Of a stretch of 64,000 nt of DNA, positions 13,901 to 24,599 are shown piece by piece. Position numbers and translations under genes: made by a program. Positions within the stretch are counted from its first letter, which is position 1; each line of letters begins with the position of its first letter. The notes below the pieces were generated by a model. The model had not been told where the DNA came from. It made no database searches and saw nothing but the letters and a program-made list of their open reading frames with translations. The DNA is from Acarospora socialis (lineage: Eukaryota > Ascomycota > Lecanoromycetes > Acarosporales > Acarosporaceae), in assembly GCA_025617375.2 (NCBI GenBank), contig JAMYGW020000005.1, forward strand, positions 682,001 through 746,000. The letters run 5' to 3'.

Positions 13901-15941
13901 TGTATCTCTAATCTCAACATGCTGACTGTCTTTTAATTCATAATATTACTGTTTGCTTCAGAATTCATCAATGCATTGATTTGATGTTCATTGATTGTGA
14001 TCTTGATTCATATTTAATGATTGTTGTCTTGTCTTTGAGATGTCACTAGCTTTTTGTTCTCTAGTCTTATTAAGAAAGCTCTTCATTTTTTGACTCACTT
14101 GATCATTTGACTCATCTTCAAAGTTCTTGAAATTATCTTGATTCTCTTTCAATCATAAGATTCACATACTTTAAACTGTGTCACTCAATGTATCTTTTTA
14201 AGTGTAGTCAGAGTTTATACTGATTGTACTTTATCTGCAACTGACTCTTAAAGACTTTTACTCTTTGCAGAAATTCAGATGATATATATTCTCTGTTGAA
14301 AATTCATTTGTCTTTATTCTGTATGATATATTCTTCAGATAAGTGTATCTTAATCTTGTGACTCTTGATTTTTTACACAAGAAATTCAGATATTAATTCT
14401 TTTGTAACTATTTGTATGTCTCTCATCAGATCATCAAATTCTTTGTATATCTCTGCTTTTTGATTTTAAGTCTTTTGTTTTTTCTTCTGCATCATATTGT
14501 GATCTGATGTCATTTTTTTTTGAATACTTAAATTTCTTTTGATCTTTGTTCAGTACTCTCTTGAGAGTTCTATCTCAATATTGTTTAAACTTTCTTCTGC
14601 AAGTGCATCACTATTGAAGAATATTCAGAATTTGTTAATCTGAAATTTATGATCATCAGTTTCTTTGATGTCATCTTTGAGAACATTATTTTCTTTCTCA
14701 ACATCAAGAACTCTTTTCTTGATAAGAATAGCTAATTCTTTCTTGTAGATTGATCAATTCATTGTGTTGTATCTGTTCTTCACATCTTTATATGATTTCT
14801 GAAAATATTATTTGACTTCATCTTTTGTACTCATGTGTACTCTGCACATGTCATTGTAACAGACTGTTCAGCTGAGAATGTTATGCACTATGTGTGTATT
14901 CTTCTTAATTATCACTGCAATATTTTTTCTTTTCATCTGAGATCTATTGCATTCTTGAACAAGATGTTCAGATTTTCTGCAGTTGTAATATGTTCATATC
15001 TTGTTACACAGTGTTATCTGAGACTTAGTGAACTGCTCTGACTGATGTTCATACTTCACTCATTTAGTCTTTCATGACTTCTGATGATGCTTCTTGATTG
15101 TATTGAGATTTATAGAATTTGTCTTTCTATATCTTATTAATAAAACATATTGCTTTGTTCATAATCAGAAGCTTTCTTCTTGATCTTTTATCATAGATGA
15201 CATTCAATACTCTTTTTATTTCATCTGTCATTCTCACTGACAACTGTCAATATTAATACTCAAATTAATCATTCTCTGAAGATTGTCTGATTGTTCTGTT
15301 TGAATTATTTTATCTTTGATGAACTTTTTTAACTCACAATAGTACTGATAAATGAGTGCTTCATTATTTCATCTGATAAGTGTTGTTAATCACTGAAACT
15401 CTGTGATGTATATTGTTGCTGATTCACTCTGTTGCAAAATGTGAACTTATTTTTCAGCTGCTCTTTCTTTGTCAATTACTCTGAAGACTTTTCTTAATTT
15501 TTCTTTAAACTGTGCATAGTTATTGAACATAGACTCTGTGTCTGCATTGCATTCTTCATATTTTTTTTTTAGAAACTCATGCAGCTTAAAGTTGACTCAG
15601 TTGAAGACTGCATTCACAAGATAGATCATTACAAACAATGTTTTTTCTTGATTGATTTAAAACTTCAGTTGATTAAATTCAATGTACAGATTGAGTTTAG
15701 TCACAAAGATTTGCAGCTTTTCTCTCTCTTCATCAAAGATATCTGATATCTGTATCTTTGATACATTTAAAAGTAGTTGTATAGCTTGAGCTGACATCAT
15801 CACTGATTGTGTCATCATTCTATCTAAAGTAAATAATAGAGATGAATTTGTCTGAGTTTGTTTTAAGAATGAAGATGAGATGTTCTTTTGTGTGTCAGAC
15901 ATCATACTCATTATATCATAAGAGTGTTCAAAGTGTAACAT
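11000..15941 (-). pseudogene. A2 gag-pol remnant
   Basis: Read on the minus strand. The amino-terminal gag-like frame (15657-15941, ...SSFLKQTQTNSSLL...) starts just inside the LTR. The RT core lies around 12950-13500 and matches A1's RT in inverted order, RNase H at about 12380-12750 and integrase at about 11150-12330. A chromodomain start (EYEVENI-like) is near 11100-11135. Same gene order as A1. Many breaks; fossil only. Confidence 0.78.
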
Positions 15942-16293
15942 TCTAATCTGAGATTTCTCAGATATGTAAAGCTAAGAATTTGTGCTTATTGATATAACAA
16001 TTGATCTGAAATGATTCTGATCTTTAACTTTTAAATGATTATTTAAGTTGAATATGATTGTTTTCATAAGAGAAATAATTCTACTATATAGAACATGCTT
16101 AATGTTTCTGCATTGAGCATTCTTGATGTCTTGATGTCTTAATGTCAAGAGATTGAGCTTCAGCTCACTTGCTCATCATTAAGTTATTGTGTTGTTATGT
16201 GACTACTGTCTAACAGTTCTTCTTGTATGTGCTTCAGATGAACTTCTAATCACAAACTTGTGAGTTTTTTTCTTTTTAGACATGGTTGTAACA
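15934..16293 (-). repeat. A2 5' LTR
   Basis: 360 bp. It ends on the + strand at TTGTAACA next to the ACTCA duplication at 16294-16298. Confidence 0.9.
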
Positions 16294-16298
16294 ACTCA

Positions 16299-16493
16299 AC
16301 AGCTCTGACAATTAAGTTTTTTCTATATAGTAGAATTATTTTTCTTATGAAAATAATCATGTTCAACTTCAACATCTAGCAATAGAGTTACTATCTACTG
16401 ATTTACTCAACCATACTATACAAATCATTATATCAACAAGCACAAACCTCTAGTTCTAACATACTCAAGATATCTTAGATTTAGAACATAATA
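16299..16493 (+). repeat. A1 3' LTR, second piece
   Basis: Remainder of the A1 3' LTR after A2. It aligns with 4283-4477 of the 5' LTR and is followed by the AGTAA duplication at 16494-16498. Confidence 0.88.
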
Positions 16494-16498
16494 AGTAA

Positions 16499-16515
16499 GT
16501 TAGTCTTTGCAAAGA
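16499..16515 (+). repeat. B1 3' LTR, middle piece (17 bp)
   Basis: GTTAGTCTTTGCAAAGA continues the B1 LTR between the A1 and B2 insertions. Its last five bases are the AAAGA target copy of B2. Confidence 0.82.
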
Positions 16516-16709
16516 TGTGAGACTGATCTTGACAGTTATGTGATAATGAACTTTAAGAGTTGAAATGCATAGATAAAATTGTTGCTAGTCTTTGCAAAAG
16601 AAAAAGTGTGCACTTTTATCTCTTTGCAAAGACTGACTTACTAAGCATATTAACTACACAAGATCTCACAAGAAAGTTCTAATTCTTCATGAATCAGAGT
16701 GAGTTTACA
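16516..16709 (-). repeat. B2 3' LTR
   Basis: 194 bp starting TGTGAGACTGATC and ending GAGTTTACA on the + strand. It pairs with 24255-24448. Confidence 0.9.
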
Positions 16710-17204
16710 GTTGTTTTTTTTCTTATGTGTCACATTCTCATGATATTTATCTTCAGCTGACTCTCTGTTGAAAAAACTTCTCAATGAGAAAAAAAATAGT
16801 GAGTAAAACTTCTTTAATACTCAAAATTTGTGAAAAAAAAGAGTACTGAGACAGTTCTTCAGCTCATTCTAGCTTAATTAATACTCTGTAATTTAATCTC
16901 AATGTTTTACAAATTTGTGTCAATGTTTCATGAATTTATCTTAATACTTTGTGAGCATTCTTCAATGTCTCATGAGTGCTATGTTTTGTAAGTTTTCTTT
17001 AATCTTTTGTGAGCAGCTCTCAGTGTCTTACAATCATTTACAATATCTTGTGAATCTTCTTCAATACTCTGTGAACTTGCTCTCAGTGTTTTGCAATCAT
17101 TCACAATATTTCACAGATTTTTTTCAGTGTCTTATAATCATTTTTAATGTTCTGTGAGTCTTCTTCAGTATTTTGTGATTATTTATGATATTTCATAGAT
17201 TTTA

Positions 17205-17450
17205 TTCAGCTGTCACAGACATCTCTGATGTCTTACAAGCTTACTTAGCTGTCACAGACATTTCTGATATCTTACAAACTTACTTAACTATTGTAAATGT
17301 CTCTGATGTCTTATAAACTTATTTAACTGTTATAAACATTTTTAATATTTCACAAACTTACTCAGCTGTCACAAACATTTCTAATGTTTTATAAACTTAT
17401 TTAACTGTCATAAATGTTTTTAACATCTTACAAACTTATCTGACTGTGCT
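17205..17450. repeat. 39-bp minisatellite inside B2 (about 6 units)
   Basis: Inverted counterpart of the B1 array. About six units of the 39-bp repeat (…GTCACAGACATTTCTGAT…) can be read. The copy number is clearly lower than the 14 units in B1. Confidence 0.8.
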
Positions 17451-19189
17451 GAGCAAGTGAATAATCTAATTACAATAAAATGTCAAGACTTTCTGTTTAC
17501 AGCTGAATAACTTTATCATTATAATTATGATGAAATTTTCATCAAGTCTTTTCACTTACAGCTGAATAAGAGTCTCTGAGTGAAATGTGAAAATGTATTA
17601 AAAGTGAGCAATTTCAATTTTTTCACATACAAAATATATTTTTCTAAACTTTTTTCTGCACTGCAACATTTGTACACACAAAATCAGATTAAATATAGTT
17701 AATGAGTAATTGTGAAGAGACTCTTCTTTGATTTATGTTTAAAATATCATTACTAAATATGTGTAAGTGATTTATTCTGAGCTTTAAATCATGAGCATAT
17801 TGATTAACACTGTGAGTGTCAAATAACTAAATAATAACTTTTCACTTTGTAAATGTTCAGCAGCTCTCAAGTTTAGTTGCTGATTTGAGTTTCTTTAACT
17901 GTATACTGACTGATTACAAAATTACTCTTAATATGCAATCTTTGTGAACACAGACTTCAGAAAACAAACATATATTGAGAAATCAGTTTCAGCAACATCA
18001 ATATTAAATTATTGATACTCTGCTGTGTTTTACACACTGTAAATACTATAGACAGATTGTTTTAATTGTTGAGACAGATGTTGTTCACATTTTAAGATGT
18101 ATTGTGTGTACTTTTAACAATAAAAAAAAAAGATATTTGCAAAATGTTACAACAATGTCTTAAATTATATTCAGAAGTGTGCAGATTGTCTTTGAGTTGA
18201 TTGTTTTTGCATTTTTAATGTTGTGTCATCTTTATCTACTCTTACATCATCATCATCATTCATTTTTACATCATCATCATCATCATCTGCTTCATCTGCT
18301 TTTACATTGCTCTCTGTAAATAATACAAAAGAAAAAGATACTTTTTCAGAATCTGATTTGTTTTTTTATCTGATGATGATTATGTACACTAACTTTGATA
18401 ATATTGCTGTTTCTCTTTTCTGAATTGTCATTTCTGAATTTAATATTGTCACTTTCACTCTTCACATCATTGCTGTTTGTTTCTGCAGAGCTGCATATGT
18501 TGTAGACATTGAATTATTTTATGACAGTTTGTGATCAAGAAAAAACTTCATAAATAATGAAAAATATAAAGATACTTTAACAGATCATAATCAAAAGAAC
18601 AAAAGTGTCTCTTATCACTATAATAATTCATTCTCTCTCTTTCTTCTGTAAGTTTCTTTTATATTAATATGACTTAAAATATTAATCTGAACAGCATCAT
18701 CAACTAAAGAAAATATATTGATTTTCTCTCTTTTCTATAAATACTCTTTAATAAATATAATTTAGAGTATTAATCTGAGTAATATCATCTATAATTGAAG
18801 AAAATAAATCTTCTTCTTACTTTCTGATCAGATATGTGTTAACTTTTTTATTTGATGACATCATCTTCAAATTATTTTTCTTGATTTTTCACAAACTTTC
18901 TGAGAAGCACAAACAGTGAAAATACATTTGTCAATATTGCTAAATTTTCATCACAGATCTATTCTGCTAAGCTTTGCTGAGTTTTTTTGATTAGTATTTT
19001 GATTTTTTGAGAATTTTATAATGTCAATACTTTAAATAAAGAACACTTACAAGAGTCTGCACTTCTATGCAGTGTGAGTGACAAGTAATCTTTGTGAATG
19101 AACACAAGAGTGAAATCAAGTCAGACTTTAATTTTCTTGAGCTTTGTAAGTGTTGACTTGAACTTGTCAGAATTTTCTTTGTGAAACTT

Positions 19190-22100
19190 GTTAACTAGTC
19201 TTCAAGCATTCTTCATGTTAACTTTTGATTTTTAGATTAGATCTGTGTATCTTTTTTATGCAATTTGATATTGCAATGTTGACTGTTCATTGAGAATTAT
19301 TATGATTTACAAGTTCAAAATAGCAGTGATCTCATACTTGTGAAAATCTAAATTTATCACTAAATATAAAGATTCAGATTCTGAGAATTTGTTGTTTTTG
19401 CAGAGTTTATGAGTTCAAAATAGACTGACATAAAAAACATCATGAATATTAAGAGTCTTTAACAGCTCTAACTTATAAATCTGATTTTCTACTCAATCAA
19501 TAATTCTATAGAATTTATAATGTAGTTAATTCAGTTTCTGTGAGAGTTTCTCTATAAATATGTTTTTAATATATAATTAAATCTTTTGTTCAGACTTAAA
19601 TATGATGTTCTGTTATCTTTTATCATAGTATTTCTTCTGATACTCTTGAACTTTTATGAGAGATTTTTGAATTTTTTCACAACTGATGCAAAATTAATTC
19701 ACAAGAGTTTCAGCTTTCATAGAGCTACTTTTCTTCACTATATACTTGATCATCTTGTCTGTGAACAACAGATTAAATCTTAAGTGATATTCATAAATTA
19801 TTTTAAAAGATGTCTTTTGAATTATGAAATGTCTACTTACATTGTACACAAATTCTGTCAAGAACAATAGCACTGTTCAGTCATTTTGCTCATAGTTAAC
19901 ATAATTTTGCAAATATTGTTCAAAAACATTATTCTGATGCTTTGTCTGTTCATCAGTTTGTGAATAAAAGACAGTGTTTAGTTATTACTTAATCTTTAAA
20001 ATATATATCACATTGATTCAGAATCATGAAATAAACAATGATTTCTGATTTGACATTATGACAGTCAGAATTTCATGCAAATGAACTATTTTTTGTACAA
20101 AGATCTTCACAAGATTTCTCATAGTTATGTTCTTTCAACATGAAATATAGTGACACATCTTCAAGAATTTGTCAATCACATTCAAAATCACATCATAAAT
20201 ATCTTTATAGATTCTGCTCTCTGACAGATCTGTAATAAAGTTTATTGTAATTATGTCTCAGAGCTGTATAAAGTATTTTAAGAGCTGTAACTGTTTTGTG
20301 AGCTTTTCACAAATTACTCATACTTTTAGACATACAAAACAAAATAAACAATAGTTCTCAATCTGTTTTTTCATCTCTGATCATCAGTACTTCTTGTAAA
20401 TTTATATATAAATTTAATTTGTGATCAGATGTTCTGCAAGAAGATTATTGTGATGTTTTTGCAATATTTCATTGTGCAAAGCTTTTACATACAAAATATA
20501 CATCACATCATTAACATAGAGAAGATCTCTCACCTGCATTTAATTAAGATATTAACTCTCTTTTCTTAATGTCTCAGTAGTCTTCAGACTCTGAATCATC
20601 TTGTTTGTAAGAAAATTTACTCAAAAATACTCTGATAGACTTTCTAAAAGAGTTTTACTTATATTTTTATATGTAATTTTCTTTGCAGCAGCTTCACAAA
20701 CTTATTATTTATGATTTTTATTCTTTTAATCTGTGCAGTCTGCACTTAACAGCTGTTTAATTTGCATACAAACTCAAATATGCACTTCATAACTTACACT
20801 TGCATTCTGTTTGTTCTCTGCAGCAGTTATTGTTGTTAAGAATAGAATTTTTTTTAATGTTGAGCAATACTTTATAATAATATTCTTTACTTTAATCTTT
20901 CATCAGTAATTGACTCTCTGAGATGACTTATTTATGAAATTTATAATTTTCTTGCAATACATCATACAAAAATTGTATGCTAATAGCTGCAGAGCTCATT
21001 TTACATGTTTTTGTGACAGTTTATAAAATAATTTCACTATTTAACACAGATTGTCATGATCTGTAAGAATCTCAACTGTATGTTTTGTTTCTTTGAGATA
21101 ATATTATCAGTGATGAACACTTTCAACTATAACAAACAGCTCTTCATCATCAGTTTTATAATTTTTCTTCACAAATATTATCTTTCACAAGTAGTACACA
21201 ACTGATCTTCAATCATTGTGTCTTTACATTAAAATATCAGATATAACAAATTCTGAAACATCTATTTTTACTTGAATTTTTTTTTCTGAATTAAAGTGTC
21301 TTAGAAAAGATACTGTTGTAAAGATTTTGATTAGTTTGCAAAAAAAATGTGCAGTTTTCAAGATCAGAAATTCTGATATCTGCAAGATTAGTTTTTTCTT
21401 TAAAATGTTTTCACTGTCTTTCAGCATGCTTGTAAGTTTCACAGCAATGCAAGAAAATTTATTTATAAATCTTTTATAGAAGTTCATGAAGTCTATAAAG
21501 CTTTAAATTTCAAAAATATTTTTTGACTCTGATCAGTTGAGAATCATAATGATGTAATCTTTTTTCATCTTCACTTCTTTATTTATAATGATAAATCTCA
21601 CAAAAAATACTCTTTTCACAGAGAACTGATACTTACTGAACTTTACATACAATTTTACTTTTAAGAGTGCTTTTAAAATGATGTAAACATGTTGTTCATA
21701 TTTATTTTCATTTTTGAAATAAATCAGAATGTTGTTCAGAAATATTATCACAAAGATGTTTAGATATTTGTGAAGTATCTTGTAAATATATAACTGAAAG
21801 ATTGCTGATGCATTGATTAACTTAAAAAACATTATTAAGTACTTATACAGTTCATACTAAGTACAAAAGACTGTCTTTCATTCATCATCTTTGCAGATGT
21901 GAATTCAGTAGTAAATGTTCTTTATATTAATTTTTGTGAAGATCTTGATCTCATTTATATGATTTATGATTTTCTCAATTAAGAGTAAGAAATAATGATT
22001 CTTTGTAATAACTGCATTGAGTTCACAGTAATCAACACATAATCACAGCTTACTGTTGAACTTAAGTGCAAATAACACTGATGCTTTCACAGAAGACTGC

Positions 22101-24180
22101 AAGAATCAAATGAAATTATTTTTTAAATTTTTATTCAAATATCTTTGAAACTCTGTGAACTTCTTTTCTAAGAGATTATAAATAAAGCTGAAAAGTGAAA
22201 TCTGTTCATTAATTAAGTCAATGACATGATTCTGCTTGTAATGCAGAAACAAGTTATTAATTTTGCTTTCTGAAAATATCTTCACAAGATTACAGTACAA
22301 TTCTGAAATTTTTACTTGAGTTGTATCATTCTGATTCTCTGCATGCTCTATGTGAACTTGATATATTTGATTTGAATTTTTGAACTTTGACTTCTTCATG
22401 AAAACTTTAAAATTTAATTCATCATTATTCTCTGACTCTGCAGAGTCTTTCACATTTTTTCTTTAAGTGAAAGTTTGCTGAAAGTAGTTTATTACTAAAT
22501 TTCTTCAAGTTAGTCAGATCACTTTAAATATCATATTAGATTTTATTTCTGTGATTGTAAAAGATTCATGATGTTTACAAATTTTCTCATTGTCATTGCA
22601 GATGAAGATCTATTCATGATATACATTATATATGATCATCAGTTATTAATTGATATCAACAGCATTTCTCACAAAAAACAAAAATACTAAATTTAAAATT
22701 ATAACTATGTTCAGATGCAGAAAGTTGATGTTATTTTTGCTGTTCATCATTGTTTATAATTCTTACTTCACAAAATATATCACAATTTATAGAGCTTTCT
22801 TCTTAAGAAGATTCAACTGAGAAAACTTATATGTTTTGTGTACAGTTTCTTTCTTAAAAGACTCTGTCTTTGCAGACTTTTTCTTTGTCTTTTCAGTGAT
22901 ATTATTTTTTTTTGAGAATTCATATACTCTATAAAAACTTCACAAACTTTCTTTGTTTGCAATATTCACAGAAGATTTATTCTTCTTGATGTTTCAGCAG
23001 TTTTTTGTGAGATGATTAATTTTGTTGTAATTGAAGCACTTAATAGATTGATTTTTATCATTCTGAGAAACTTTTTTCTTGAGTTTTATTGTAGATTTAT
23101 CATTAATCTTTTGAAAAAACTCAAACTTCTTTTAATAGAATGATGCTTTTTTTTACTTACAAAAAAATAAATTGAGCTGTAATTTCTTCATGAAAACTAT
23201 TATGTTCTCTTTGATATTAAATAGCTCTGATTATTCACAAATCTTTTTGTACATAAGTTTGTTTAGATTGCAATAGAAGAGTATGATTTAAATCTTATTT
23301 ATCTTGTTTACTTCACTCTTTATCTGAAATTGAAGTTCATTATAATGACAAAAATATTTTTCATTTAACTTTTCATCTCTTTTACTCACTCACAATCACT
23401 TCATTCAGATATTATGAATTCAATTTGTTTTATTTTTTAATAAATTTTTTAAAAATTTCTTCAAGAGTTCTCATTCTTCTACAAGCTCTTTTTCTTTGCA
23501 GTATGTTTTTTATTGATTCATGATGAAGTAATGTAAATGATGAATTATCTTTGAATACTGAGTCTTCTTTGACATATTCTCTGTACTGATATTCATCTGA
23601 TGACAGAAATCATAATAATAACTGTAAATACTGCTTTTATAGAGATCTGTACTCAAGAGTATTTTTATGAATTAAGTTTATTTAATTTTACAATCTATCT
23701 TTAGATTTATAAATTCAAAATAATCATATTTAATTTGTGTGCAGAGTTGCAGATTTGTATGTTTTTGCTTTGTGAACTGAATTTTTAATTTTAATTTGCA
23801 AATCACAGTATTTTCTGAGAACTTCTCAGATTCTGATATCTTCATAAAAATATTTATTATTTTATAAAGAGATTCTTTACTTTTCTGTGAAGTATATTTG
23901 ATCTTGTGAACAACTTTTTCAGATTTATGAACTTGTTTGTTGATTTTGTAAAATATAATTTGCATTTCACAGACTTTAAGTTCATTCTCTTCTTTTTTTT
24001 CTTCATCATTCAATATTTGTAGTATAAAGTTCTCATTATTTTTAAGTTTGTCAGTAATTAATTCATGAACATTTTCAATAAAATCATTTACAAAAACTTC
24101 AAACTTCTTCAGATGCTCAGATTTCTCTTGTATTACAAAATTCTTTAATTTTATTTCTTTTACTTACATGATTCTTTCTG
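19190..24180 (-). pseudogene. B2 gag-pol remnant
   Basis: The clearest fragments are an RT fragment at 21533-21832 with a catalytic-box-like YLNIFVIIFLNNILIYF stretch, the RT/RNase H connection at 21224-21487 (NFYKRFINKFS) and the linker before RT at 22106-22453. A gag-like frame lies at 23678-24013 and a CCHC-like cluster near 22990-23060. The layout is that of fungal Ty3/Gypsy elements. Many breaks; fossil only. Confidence 0.78.
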
Positions 24181-24254
24181 TTCTCTATGAGAATTGTTTT
24201 GATTTTGAAGTCATTGTTGAATAACTGCTTCATGATAAATTAAAGTAACAATAT

Positions 24255-24448
24255 TGTGAGACTGATCTTGACAATTATGTGATAATGAACTTTAAGAGTT
24301 GAAATGCATAAATAGAATTGTTGTTAGTTTTTGCAAAAGAAAAAGTGTGCACTTTTATCTCTTTGCAAAGACTGACTTACTAAGCATATTAATTATGCAA
24401 GGTCTCACAAGAGAGTTCTAGCTCTTCACAAACTGAAGTGGGCTTACA
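24255..24448 (-). repeat. B2 5' LTR
   Basis: 194 bp, followed on the right by the AAAGA duplication (24449-24453) and then by the resumed B1 LTR. Confidence 0.9.
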
Positions 24449-24453
24449 AAAGA

Positions 24454-24559
24454 GATAAAAGCACACACTTTTTTCTTTTGCAAAGACTAGCAACAATTCT
24501 ATCTATGCATTTCAACTCTTAAAGTTCATTATCACATAACTGCCAAGATCAGTCTCACA
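24454..24559 (+). repeat. B1 3' LTR, last piece
   Basis: The final 106 bp of the B1 LTR, ending CAGTCTCACA. Together with 4075-4146 and 16499-16515 it gives 195 bp. It marks the right end of the LTR stack. Confidence 0.85.
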
Positions 24560-24599
24560 TGTACAGAGAAAGTCAGATAAGTCTTTTTCTCTGAAATTA

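Larger units (their letters stand above)
10115..16293 (-). mobile_element. A2: LTR retrotransposon fossil (family A), nested in the 3' LTR of A1
   Basis: Complete end to end: LTRs at 10115-10474 and 15934-16293, both 360 bp, with the internal part between them, 6179 bp in all. It lies on the minus strand, opposite to its relative A1. The 5-bp target duplication ACTCA is at 10110-10114 and 16294-16298; the intact sequence at the matching place in A1's other LTR confirms the empty site. The two LTRs differ almost only by transitions. Gag lies at the right (about 14700-15941) and pol to the left. Broken many times. It is the youngest datable insertion in the A1 branch. Confidence 0.92.
4147..16493 (+). 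mobile_element. A1: LTR retrotransposon fossil (Ty3/Gypsy chromovirus, family A), split by A2
   Basis: On the + strand. The 5' LTR is 4147-4477 (331 bp, TGTTACAACC...TGTAACA) and the internal part is 4478-9978. The 3' LTR is split by A2 into 9979-10114 and 16299-16493, which together also give 331 bp. The 5-bp target duplication AGTAA lies at 4142-4146 and 16494-16498, inside the B1 LTR. Order of domains is gag, protease, RT, RNase H, integrase, chromodomain. The RT box is readable around 7264-7455 (ITYLNNILIYSENLEKHHEH). Broken many times. It is younger than B1 and older than A2. Confidence 0.9.
16516..24448 (-). mobile_element. B2: LTR retrotransposon fossil (family B), nested in the 3' LTR of B1
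   Basis: Complete end to end, 7933 bp, minus strand. LTRs are 16516-16709 and 24255-24448, both 194 bp (TGTAAGCCC...CTCACA in element orientation). Target duplication AAAGA is at 16511-16515 and 24449-24453. From right to left: gag (about 23000-24180), protease/linker, RT (about 21530-22110), RNase H (about 20950-21490), integrase (about 19800-20700), chromodomain-like end (about 19190-19330), then a 2.5-kb spacer with the minisatellite. Broken many times. It is younger than B1; its order relative to A1 cannot be told because both hit B1 independently. Confidence 0.9.
1..24559 (+). mobile_element. B1: outermost LTR retrotransposon fossil (Ty3/Gypsy chromovirus, family B), interrupted
   Basis: Element on the + strand whose 5' part lies left of the window. 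It is present in three pieces: 1-4146, 16499-16515 and 24454-24559. The pieces at 4075-4146, 16499-16515 and 24454-24559 add up to one 195-bp 3' LTR (TGTAAA...CTCACA), matching the 194-bp LTRs of B2. A1 (target duplication AGTAA at 4142-4146 and 16494-16498) and B2 (AAAGA at 16511-16515 and 24449-24453) are inserted in that LTR. Positions 1-4074 match B2 in inverted orientation (about 16710-20456), so B1 and B2 are the same family. It carries the end of pol and a long non-coding 3' spacer. Heavily mutated and broken many times. It is the oldest LTR element in the stack because the others lie inside it. Junctions are read directly; the family call rests on B2's RT. Confidence 0.85.
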
